From Alistipes sp. UBA940 (GTDB taxonomy: Bacteria; Bacteroidota; Bacteroidia; Bacteroidales; Rikenellaceae), in NCBI GenBank assembly GCA_002293425.1, contig DBDE01000033.1, forward strand, positions 1 to 44,668: 44,668 bases of DNA, written 5' to 3'. Shown here piece by piece: positions 29,762 through 36,795 of the stretch; position 1 is the first letter of the stretch, and every line of letters starts with the position of its first letter. The translations under genes and the position numbers were made by a program. Below the pieces are notes generated by a model, which was not told the origin of the DNA, ran no database searches, and worked only from the letters and a program-made list of their open reading frames with translations.

Positions 29762-30527
29762 GGATTTCTATACCTTGCAGGGCGAGGGTGCGTGGACGGG
29801 GACGGCCGCGTGGTTCATTCGGCTGGGCGGGTGTGATGTGGGTTGCAGTTGGTGCGACGCCAAGGAGACGTGGAATCCCAAGATCCATCCGCTGGTGCCT
29901 GTCAGTGAGGTTGTGAGTCGGGTCGGGGCGGCAGATGTGGTTGTGGTGACGGGCGGTGAGCCGTTGATGTGGGATTTGGGGGAGCTGACGGAGAGGCTGC
30001 GGGCGCGCGGAGTGAAGACGCATTTGGAGACCTCGGGGTCGCATCCGTTTACGGGCAGTTGGGATTGGGTGTGTTTGTCGCCCAAGCGGAAGAACCCCCC
30101 TCGGGACGAGGCGTGGGCGCGGGCGAACGAGTTGAAGGTGATTATCGAGACCCCCGAGGATTTGGAGTGGGCGGAAAAATGTGCTGAGAAAATTACGAAT
30201 TACGAATTACGAATTACGAATTACTGGAGCGAAGCGCAGGAGGCTGCGAACTGCCGCAGTTCAAGCCGAGGCCGTCTCGGGGCGCGGAGGGGAAATCACC
30301 CGAGCAAATTTGCGCAGCAACTGCGAGGGAAGTTCGCCCAAAGCGCCCAGGACGAGGCGGGCAAGGCAGTCGTAGGCGACGAAGCGGAAGCGAATAGTTG
30401 CGTGTTGTTTTTGCAGCCTGAGTGGAGTCGGCGCGAGGAGATGATGCCGGTTTTGGTGGAGTACATTAAGAAGAATCCGCGGTGGCGAATGTCGCTCCAG
30501 GCGCACAAATATATGAGAATACCGTGA
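29745..30527 (+). CDS. queE: 7-carboxy-7-deazaguanine synthase with 69-residue in-frame insertion
   Basis: 260 residues; without the insertion about 191, the normal Bacteroidota size. A radical-SAM enzyme that makes CDG on the queuosine path. Seen: FYTLQGEGAWTGTAAWFIRL, the cluster motif CDVGCSWC (C-x3-C-x2-C) with D following, VVTGGEPLMW, HLETSGSHP, LSPKRKNPPRDE, and the ending LQPEWSRREEMMPVLVEYIK...SLQAHKYMRIP. Residues 150-218 (30192-30398), between WAEKCAEK and CVLFLQPEW, are foreign: they start ITNYELRITNY from a heptamer array and go on with a Ser/Arg/Gln/Ala-rich segment from a GC-rich repeat. The frame is kept. The start at 29745 overlaps the hpt end by 17 bases. Activity depends on whether the loop is tolerated. 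Confidence 0.9.
   Translation: MLPLVEDFYTLQGEGAWTGTAAWFIRLGGCDVGCSWCDAKETWNPKIHPLVPVSEVVSRVGAADVVVVTGGEPLMWDLGELTERLRARGVKTHLETSGSHPFTGSWDWVCLSPKRKNPPRDEAWARANELKVIIETPEDLEWAEKCAEKITNYELRITNYWSEAQEAANCRSSSRGRLGARRGNHPSKFAQQLRGKFAQSAQDEAGKAVVGDEAEANSCVLFLQPEWSRREEMMPVLVEYIKKNPRWRMSLQAHKYMRIP
30191..30225 (+). repeat. Heptamer array (AATTACG)4 AATTACT inside queE
   Basis: Five 7-base units within the coding sequence, read as ITNYELRITNY. It forms the left edge of the queE insertion and directly abuts the GC-rich module. Confidence 0.92.
30234..30401 (+). mobile_element. GC-rich repeat module, copy A (inside queE)
   Basis: Shares ordered blocks with copy B at 36571-36781: GCGCAGG, GCCGAG, GCGGAGGG (30284), CAAATTTGCGCAGCAA (30305), GAGGGAAG (30325), AGCGCCCAGG (30342) and AATAGTTGC at the right end. 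The distance from the CAAATTT block to the CCCAGG block is 37 bases in both copies. No stop in the queE frame; no gene of its own. Confidence 0.7.
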
Positions 30528-30775
30528 GGGTCGTTGCCATAGTGTTGATAATCGTGGTGGTCGTTTTTTTCGGCCGCGATCTGTTCTCGTCGCTCCGGGT
30601 GCGCCACGACATCGACGAATTGGAAGAACAACGGCGCGAACTTATGTACAGTATCAGGGACGACAGTGTGTTGCTTCGAAGTCTGGACGATGCCGAGTTT
30701 TTGGAACGCTATGCCCGCGAAAATTTCCTGATGCGACGGGATAGTGATTATGTATATATTTTAATTGAAAAATAA
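30524..30775 (+). CDS. Septum formation initiator family protein (FtsB/DivIC-like)
   Basis: 83 residues from a GTG that overlaps the queE stop by four bases (GTGA); an ATG at 30482 inside queE is less likely because it adds a polar stretch before the membrane helix. One membrane segment (about 2-20, VRVVAIVLIIVVVVFFGRD), then a coiled coil (VRHDIDELEEQRRELMYSIRDD) and EFLERYARENFLMRRDSDYVYIL, which matches the FtsB/DivIC end (ypEyiEekARe-ygMvkpgE). FtsB-type proteins sit in the divisome with FtsL and FtsQ. The next gene follows with no gap. Confidence 0.85.
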   Translation: MRVVAIVLIIVVVVFFGRDLFSSLRVRHDIDELEEQRRELMYSIRDDSVLLRSLDDAEFLERYARENFLMRRDSDYVYILIEK

Positions 30776-32449
30776 ATGGCTGACGAAAAGATAATTTTTT
30801 CGATGGTTGGGGTGAGCAAAGTGCTGCCCGCCGGTAAAAAGATATTGAACAACATATATCTTTCATTTTTTTACGGTGCCAAGATCGGCATCATCGGGCT
30901 GAACGGGAGCGGTAAATCGACCCTGATGAAGATAATCGCCGGACTCGACAAAAGTTTTCAAGGCGAAGTGGTATTTTCGCCCGGGTACAGTGTCGGTTAC
31001 CTGGAGCAGGAGCCGCAGTTGGACGACACAAAAACCGTACGCGAAATTGTTCAACAGGGGTGTGCGGACACCGTTGCGCTTTTGAAAGAGTATGAACAGG
31101 TGAACGAAAAATTTGCCGATCCCGACCTGACGCCCGATGCAATGGACGCCTTGATACAGCGTCAGGGCGAGCTTACGGAGGCGATAGACGCAGTGAACGG
31201 TTGGGAGCTCGATGCGGTATTGGAGCGGGCGATGGATGCGTTGCGTTGTCCGGATGGCGACACTCCGGTGAAGACCCTTTCAGGCGGAGAGCGCAGGCGG
31301 GTGGCATTGTGCCGACTACTGTTGCAGGAGCCCGATGTGTTGCTTCTGGACGAGCCGACCAACCACCTCGACGCCGAAAGCATCGACTGGCTGGAACAGC
31401 ATCTTCAGCAGTACAAGGGGACGGTGATAGCCGTGACCCACGACCGCTATTTCCTCGACAATGTTGCAGGGTGGATTCTGGAGCTCGACAGGGGCGAAGG
31501 CATCCCGTGGAAGGGAAATTACAGCGAATGGCTCGACCAAAAAAGCAAGCGTCTGGCGCAGGAAGAGAAGCAGGAGAGCAAGCGCCGCAAAACTTTGGAA
31601 CGCGAACTCGAATGGGTGCGGATGGGTGCCAAAGCGCGCCACGCCAAGAGCAAAGCGAGGTTGGGCGCGTACGACAAAATGCTCAACGAAGACACCAAAC
31701 AGAAAGAGGAAAAGCTCGAAATCTTCATTCCTAACGGGCCGCGGTTAGGCAATATGGTTATCGAAGCAAAGGGCGTTTCGAAGGCTTTCGGCGACCGGCT
31801 ACTGTACGAAAATCTGGAATTTTCACTCCCTCCGGCGGGCATCGTGGGCGTTATCGGCCCCAACGGAACAGGCAAGACGACCCTTTTCCGGATGATAATG
31901 GGATTGGAAGAGCCGACGAGCGGGAGTTTCAAGGTGGGCGAAACGGTCAAGCTGGCCTATATCGACCAGCAGCACAAGTCGATAGATGCCGACAAGAGCG
32001 TCTACGAGGTGATTTCGGCCGATTCGGAGCACGTTATGCTGGGCAATCGCTCGGTTCCGGCCCGGGCCTACGTTTCGCGCTTCAACTTCAACGGGGCCGA
32101 TCAGGAGAAGAAGTGCGGGGTGTTATCGGGCGGCGAGCGCAATCGGTTGCACCTTGCGTTGGCGTTGAAGGAGCAGGGCAACGTGTTGTTGCTGGACGAG
32201 CCGACCAACGATATAGATGTGAACACGCTCAGGGCATTGGAGGAGGGGTTGGACAATTTTGCGGGGTGCGCGGTGGTGATCTCGCACGACAGATGGTTCC
32301 TGGACAGGATCGCGACCCATATTTTGAGCTTTGAGGGCGATGGCGAGGTGAAGTTTTTCGAGGGCGGATATTCGGAGTATGAGGATTGGAAAAAGTCCCA
32401 GGGCCTCGAACCACGCAAAAAAGTGAGGTACCGCAAGTTGGTGGAATAG
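30776..32449 (+). CDS. ettA: ABC-F protein, energy-dependent translational throttle EttA
   Basis: 557 residues, the usual EttA length. Two ABC ATPase domains without membrane parts: first with Walker A GLNGSGKSTLMKII, signature TLSGGERRRVALCRLL and Walker B DVLLLDEPTNHLD; second with GPNGTGKTTLFRMI, LSGGERNRLHLALAL and VLLLDEPTNDID. Between them a charged linker (KSKRLAQEEKQESKRRK...) and the arm/P-site tRNA-interaction motif. EttA gates the first peptide bond according to ATP/ADP. It starts directly after the ftsB-like stop codon. Confidence 0.95.
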   Translation: MADEKIIFSMVGVSKVLPAGKKILNNIYLSFFYGAKIGIIGLNGSGKSTLMKIIAGLDKSFQGEVVFSPGYSVGYLEQEPQLDDTKTVREIVQQGCADTVALLKEYEQVNEKFADPDLTPDAMDALIQRQGELTEAIDAVNGWELDAVLERAMDALRCPDGDTPVKTLSGGERRRVALCRLLLQEPDVLLLDEPTNHLDAESIDWLEQHLQQYKGTVIAVTHDRYFLDNVAGWILELDRGEGIPWKGNYSEWLDQKSKRLAQEEKQESKRRKTLERELEWVRMGAKARHAKSKARLGAYDKMLNEDTKQKEEKLEIFIPNGPRLGNMVIEAKGVSKAFGDRLLYENLEFSLPPAGIVGVIGPNGTGKTTLFRMIMGLEEPTSGSFKVGETVKLAYIDQQHKSIDADKSVYEVISADSEHVMLGNRSVPARAYVSRFNFNGADQEKKCGVLSGGERNRLHLALALKEQGNVLLLDEPTNDIDVNTLRALEEGLDNFAGCAVVISHDRWFLDRIATHILSFEGDGEVKFFEGGYSEYEDWKKSQGLEPRKKVRYRKLVE

Positions 32450-32453
32450 GATA

Positions 32454-33275
32454 ATGCAGAACCAGGTCCAAATATTCGATAAAAGTCAGGTTCGCTCCGT
32501 TTGGGACGAAGAGCAGGGGAAATGGTGGTTCTCGGTAATCGACATTATTGCCGTGCTGACCGACAGCCCTAATCCACAAACATATTGGAGGGTGCTGAAA
32601 CACCGATTATCGGAAGAGGGGAATCAAAGCGTTACAATTTGTAACGGTTTGAAAATGCCCGCTCCCGATGGCAAAATGCGTCTTACCGATGTTGCCGATG
32701 TCGAGCAGATATTGCGTCTCATTCAGTCCATTCCCAGCAAAAAGGCCGAGCCGTTCAAGATGTGGCTGGCAAAGGTTGGTCGCGAACGGATAGACGAGAC
32801 GATAGACCCCGAACTCTCGATCGACAGGGCCATTCAAAATTACAGACGGTTGGGCTATTCCGAAAGCTGGATAAACCAACGCATAAAATCGATCGAAATT
32901 CGTAAAGGCCTCACCGACGAATGGGACAAAGCGGGCGTAAAACAGGGCGAAGAGTATGCGCTGCTGACCGACCTTATGACCAAAACGTGGAGCGGAATGA
33001 CCACGAAAGAGTATCGGAAACACAAAAACCTGAAACAGGAAAACCTGCGCGATAATATGACCAACCTCGAACTGGTCATCAATATGTTGGCCGAAGCGAC
33101 GGCGACCGAGCTGGCGGCAAAACACTCGCCGCAGGGTCTCTACCAAAGTTCGGTCGTTGCGCAAAAAGGAGCCGATGTGGCAAAAAATGCCCGTTTGGAG
33201 ATCGAGACTCAGGGTGGCGAGGTGATAAGTTCCCGAAATGCAAAACAGATTGGGAAACGTAACGAAATCGAATAA
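32454..33275 (+). CDS. Bro-N domain protein, DinD-like
   Basis: 273 residues. The N-terminal 1-110 is a Bro-N (phage antirepressor) domain: SVWDEEQGKWWFSVIDIIAVL, YWRVLKHRLSEEGNQSV, KMRLTDVADVEQILRLIQSI, AEPFKMWLAKVGRERIDE. The C-terminal part (GYSESWINQRIKSIEIRKGLTDEW...TKTWSGMTTKEYRKHK) matches the DNA-damage-inducible protein D type, long relative to pure Bro-N. The biochemical role of this family is not settled. It sits in the middle of a housekeeping operon, 4 bases after ettA and 6 bases before hisS, so it looks like a mobile or regulatory gene that settled without breaking the transcript. Confidence 0.85.
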   Translation: MQNQVQIFDKSQVRSVWDEEQGKWWFSVIDIIAVLTDSPNPQTYWRVLKHRLSEEGNQSVTICNGLKMPAPDGKMRLTDVADVEQILRLIQSIPSKKAEPFKMWLAKVGRERIDETIDPELSIDRAIQNYRRLGYSESWINQRIKSIEIRKGLTDEWDKAGVKQGEEYALLTDLMTKTWSGMTTKEYRKHKNLKQENLRDNMTNLELVINMLAEATATELAAKHSPQGLYQSSVVAQKGADVAKNARLEIETQGGEVISSRNAKQIGKRNEIE

Positions 33276-33281
33276 CTGATA

Positions 33282-34586
33282 ATGGCACAAAAACCGACTA
33301 TACCGAAGGGGACGAGGGATTTTTCGCAGGCCGAAACCGCGCGAAGAACCCACATTTTCGACACATGCCGCGCCGTCTTCAACCTCTACGGCTATGCCGC
33401 CATCGAAACCCCGGCAATGGAAAACCTGTCCACCCTGATGGGCAAATATGGCGAAGAGGGCGACAAACTGCTCTTCAAAATAATGAACAGCGGCGAAAAA
33501 GCGGCCGATCCACCGGAGCGAGGGCTGAGGTACGACCTCACGGTGCCCTTTGCGCGGTACGTTGTGCAGCATCAAAGCGAAATTGTTTTCCCGTTCAAGA
33601 GACACCAAATCCAACCCGTTTGGCGTGCCGACCGGCCGCAGAAAGGGCGGTACAGGGAGTTCATACAATGCGACGTGGACGTGATAGGCAGCACGAGCCT
33701 GGCGTGTGAAGTCGAACTTATTCAAATCGTGGCCGAAGTCTTTCGTCGGTTGGGGGTCGGTGTCGTTCTGAAGCTCAACAATCGCAAAATACTTGCCGGA
33801 ATCGCCGAGGTTATCGGCCATCCGGACAGGCTGACCGACATCACCGTGGCGATCGACAAGCTGGACAAAATCGGCATCGAGGCGGTGAGGGAAGAGCTGG
33901 CGGGAAAGGGAATCGGTACGGAAAAGTTGGAGCCCGTGCTGGCGTTGGAGGGCTCGTTTGCCGACAAGCTGGATGCCATCGAGAAGATGTTTTCGGCTTC
34001 GGAGACAGGTTTTGCGGGGGTGGGGGAGATGCGCGAGGTGTTGTCGATGGTCGGGGAGTTGAGCCTGGATTTGGACATCGAGTTGGACCTGTCGCTGGCT
34101 CGCGGGTTGAACTACTATACGGGCACCATTTTCGAGGTCAAAGCGCGTGACTGGGCTATCGGTAGCATCTGCGGAGGCGGGAGGTACGACGATCTGACGG
34201 GCATTTTCGGGATGTCGGGCGTGAGTGGGGTGGGCATTTCGTTCGGCGCGGACAGGATTTACGACGTGATGGAGGGGTTGGGATTGTTTCCCCAGGCCGC
34301 GACGGGGGGCGTGCGGGTGATGTTTGCCAATTTCGGCGGCGAGTGTATGTTGCAGGCTATGCGGTTGGTTTCGGAGTTGAGGAGTAGTGGGATTGCGGCG
34401 GAACTCTATCCCGATCCGGCGAAGATGAAGCGGCAGATGGAGTATGCCAATCGCCGCGGGGTTCTGTTCGTTGCCATTGTGGGCGAAGACGAGTTGGCGG
34501 CAGGCACTGTGACGGTGAAGAATATGGTGACGGGCGAGCAGCAAACAATTACGAGTGACGAAATACGAAATACGAGTTTCAATTGA
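33282..34586 (+). CDS. hisS: Histidyl-tRNA synthetase
   Basis: 434 residues, class II. Seen: the start KPTIPKGTRDFSQAE, motif 2 region ERGLRYDLTVPFARYV and RHQIQPVWRADRPQKGRYREFIQCDVD, the histidine-binding ARGLNYYTGTIFEVKA and motif 3 GSICGGGRYDDLTGIFG...GISFGADRIYDVM, then the anticodon-binding domain. The last residues (QTITSDEIRNTSFN) are encoded by a heptamer array and probably extend the usual end. TTGA at the end gives a coupled TTG start for batA. Confidence 0.97.
   Translation: MAQKPTIPKGTRDFSQAETARRTHIFDTCRAVFNLYGYAAIETPAMENLSTLMGKYGEEGDKLLFKIMNSGEKAADPPERGLRYDLTVPFARYVVQHQSEIVFPFKRHQIQPVWRADRPQKGRYREFIQCDVDVIGSTSLACEVELIQIVAEVFRRLGVGVVLKLNNRKILAGIAEVIGHPDRLTDITVAIDKLDKIGIEAVREELAGKGIGTEKLEPVLALEGSFADKLDAIEKMFSASETGFAGVGEMREVLSMVGELSLDLDIELDLSLARGLNYYTGTIFEVKARDWAIGSICGGGRYDDLTGIFGMSGVSGVGISFGADRIYDVMEGLGLFPQAATGGVRVMFANFGGECMLQAMRLVSELRSSGIAAELYPDPAKMKRQMEYANRRGVLFVAIVGEDELAAGTVTVKNMVTGEQQTITSDEIRNTSFN
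34547..34574 (+). repeat. Heptamer array in 3' end of hisS
   Basis: AATTACG, AGTGACG, AAATACG, AAATACG: four 7-base units just before the stop codon, read as ITSDEIRNT. A degenerate member of the AATTACG family. Confidence 0.8.
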
Positions 34587-35560
34587 TCTCTTTCGCACAT
34601 CCCTGGGTTTTTTGGTTGCTGGCGATCGTGCCGGTGATGGGGGTGTGGTACCTCTATCGGGGTCGGGTGGGGTTGACCGTCTCCACCGTCGACACCTTTC
34701 CGAATATCAGAACGGCGAAATATTGGTTGCGCCACGTTCCGTTCGCACTTTTGTGTGGGGGGGTGGTGTTCATCGTCATCGCCCTTGCGCGGCCGCAGGT
34801 GGCCGAGAACGGCAGTTCGAGCACCACCCACGGGATAGATATTGTGCTTGCGTTGGACATTTCGGGCAGTATGTTGGCGCGCGATTTCAACCCCGACCGC
34901 ATTGCCGCGGCCAAAGATGTTGCCGCCGAATTTATCAACGACCGGCCCAGCGACCGTATCGGGCTGGTGGTCTTTGCCGGTGAGAGTTTCACTCAAAGCC
35001 CGCTCACGACCGACAGGGCGACCCTGTTGAACCTGTTGGCGAGGGTCGAGACGGGCGTGGTGGACGACGGAACGGCAATCGGGAGCGGTTTGGCGACGGC
35101 CATCAACAGGCTGAAAGATTCGCCCGCAAAGAGCAAAGTGGTGATCCTGCTCACCGACGGCGAGAACAACACGGGTCGGGTGGCTCCGATGACCGCCGCC
35201 GAAATTGCGCAAACGCTGGGCATCAAGGTCTACACCATCGGGGTGGGTACCCGCGGCGAGGCTCCCTATCCGATGCGCGACGCGTGGGGAGGCACCGTGA
35301 TGGTGACGATGCCGGTCGAGATAGACGAAGAAATATTGACCGACATCGCCTCGCTGACGGGCGGAGAGTACTTTCGGGCGACCGACAGGCGTTCGTTGGC
35401 CGCCATCTACGAGCAGATAAACCGCCTCGAGACCAGTGAGGTCGAGGTGAACGAATATACGCGCAAGAATGAGGTGTACGGGCGATTTTTGCTGTGGGGC
35501 TTGATTTTGTCGATCATCGGGTTTTGTGTTAAATATCTATTTTTGAGGCCGCTTGTTTAG
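34583..35560 (+). CDS. batA: BatA, von Willebrand factor A membrane protein
   Basis: 325 residues. A TTG start overlaps the hisS stop by four bases and gives the family start ISFAHPWVFWLLAIVPVM. Membrane helices at about 8-24 and 54-72 (start) and 302-322 (end) bracket a VWA domain with the metal-site motif LALDISGSMLARDF and DRIGLVVFAGESFTQSPLTTD. Bat proteins were named for aerotolerance in Bacteroides fragilis and are probably periplasmic/cytoplasmic chaperone-like scaffolds; the mechanism is not settled. The moxR-DUF58 genes that usually precede batA are not here; hisS is instead. Confidence 0.93.
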   Translation: MISFAHPWVFWLLAIVPVMGVWYLYRGRVGLTVSTVDTFPNIRTAKYWLRHVPFALLCGGVVFIVIALARPQVAENGSSSTTHGIDIVLALDISGSMLARDFNPDRIAAAKDVAAEFINDRPSDRIGLVVFAGESFTQSPLTTDRATLLNLLARVETGVVDDGTAIGSGLATAINRLKDSPAKSKVVILLTDGENNTGRVAPMTAAEIAQTLGIKVYTIGVGTRGEAPYPMRDAWGGTVMVTMPVEIDEEILTDIASLTGGEYFRATDRRSLAAIYEQINRLETSEVEVNEYTRKNEVYGRFLLWGLILSIIGFCVKYLFLRPLV

Positions 35561-36551
35561 ATTTGCAAATATACAGATGTTCTGGTTGCTGACTGCCGTA
35601 CTTTTGGTGGTCGGGATCTATTTGCTCTCGGGCATTGTGCGGCGCAAAAGGCTCGAAAAATTCGGTGAACAGGGCACCATCGCTCCTTTGATGGAGGGGT
35701 ACTCTTCGGTACGCTCTGTTGTCAGGCTCGGATTTTTTTGCGTTGCTGTTTCGCTGATGGTGTGTGCCCTGGCGCGGCCGCAGGTGGGGAGCAAGTTGCG
35801 CGAAGTGACGGTGAGCGGGGGCGAGCTGATGCTGGCGGTGGATGTGTCCAACTCTATGCTGGCGCAAGATTTTGCGCCCAACCGGTTGGAGCGGACCAAA
35901 TATGCTATTGGGCGGCTACTCGACGAGTCGGAGCACGACCGTGTGGGGCTGGTGGTCTTTGCGGGCGACGCCTATGTTCAGCTGCCCATCACGGCCGATT
36001 ACACCGTGGCTAAGAGCTTTGTGGATGCGATTTCGCCCTCGATGGTGTCGCGTCAGGGCACGGCTATCGGTAAAGCCATAGATGTGGCGGCGAGTGGGTT
36101 TTCGAGCAGCGAAACATCTTCCAAGGCGATAATTCTGGTTACGGACGGCGAGAATCACGAGGACGATGCCATTTCGGCGGCGCGGAGGGCGGCCGAGCGG
36201 GGCATCACCATCTACACCATCGGTATAGGTACTCCACAGGGTGCGCCGATCGAGATCGGGGGCGAGTTGATGAAAGACGAACGGGGCGAGATGGTGGTGT
36301 CGAAGCTGGACGAGACGACTTTGCAACGCATTGCGGCCGAAACCGACGGGGCTTATGTCCGCTCGACGGCCCAGAGTGTGGGCCTGGCCGAGATAGTGGG
36401 GGAGATTCGCCGCTCGACCGAGGGCGAGCACACGGCGATGATGTTCGATCAGTGGGGCGAGATGTACGCCTGGTTCCTGGGTGCGGGGCTGATTTTTCTG
36501 CTCGCGGGCTGGGGCCTTTCGGAACGTGCGTCTGCGCGATTAATCAGATAA
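35553..36551 (+). CDS. batB: BatB, von Willebrand factor A membrane protein
   Basis: 332 residues. A TTG at 35553 gives MFRFANIQMFWLLTAVLLVV, the usual BatB start, and overlaps batA by 8 bases; an ATG at 35577 would cut this. Helices at about 9-27 and 58-76 and at the end (309-325) flank a VWA domain with the metal-site LAVDVSNSMLAQDFAPNRL and DRVGLVVFAGDAYVQLPITADY. No batC or batD follows; instead there is a GC-rich repeat and an ABC exporter gene. Confidence 0.93.
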   Translation: MFRFANIQMFWLLTAVLLVVGIYLLSGIVRRKRLEKFGEQGTIAPLMEGYSSVRSVVRLGFFCVAVSLMVCALARPQVGSKLREVTVSGGELMLAVDVSNSMLAQDFAPNRLERTKYAIGRLLDESEHDRVGLVVFAGDAYVQLPITADYTVAKSFVDAISPSMVSRQGTAIGKAIDVAASGFSSSETSSKAIILVTDGENHEDDAISAARRAAERGITIYTIGIGTPQGAPIEIGGELMKDERGEMVVSKLDETTLQRIAAETDGAYVRSTAQSVGLAEIVGEIRRSTEGEHTAMMFDQWGEMYAWFLGAGLIFLLAGWGLSERASARLIR

Positions 36552-36570
36552 TTGCCGCGCGCAGGCTATA

Positions 36571-36781
36571 GCGCAGGTTGGTTGCGAATCGCAGCATTTT
36601 AGCCGAGCCGGTACCGCGGCCCCGTGTGGCGATAGGGTGCGGAGGGAAGATCGCCCGACAAATTTTGCGAAGCAAAAGGAGGGAAGCTTGCCCGTAGCAC
36701 CCAGGCGAAGGATAACCTGCGAAGATTTGCAGCCGATGGAGCAGGAGCAAAAACCGCGTAAGGACAGGGCACAATAGTTGC
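36571..36781 (+). mobile_element. GC-rich repeat module, copy B (between batB and ABC gene)
   Basis: The 244-base gap 36552-36795 holds no gene. It contains a diverged copy of the module in queE: GCGCAGG (36571), GCCGAGCC (36602), GCGGAGGGA (36639), CAAATTTTGCGAAGCAA (36659), GAGGGAAG (36679), AGCACCCAGG (36696), and AATAGTTGC (36773) at the right end. About 30 bases longer than copy A before the AATAGTTGC end. No heptamer array adjoins it. Confidence 0.65.
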
Positions 36782-36795
36782 AGTGAGCGGGAGGT

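Noticed and set aside
32454..33275. Prophage remnant around the Bro-N gene
   Set aside because: No integrase, capsid or other phage gene is near; ettA and hisS are intact and flush on both sides.
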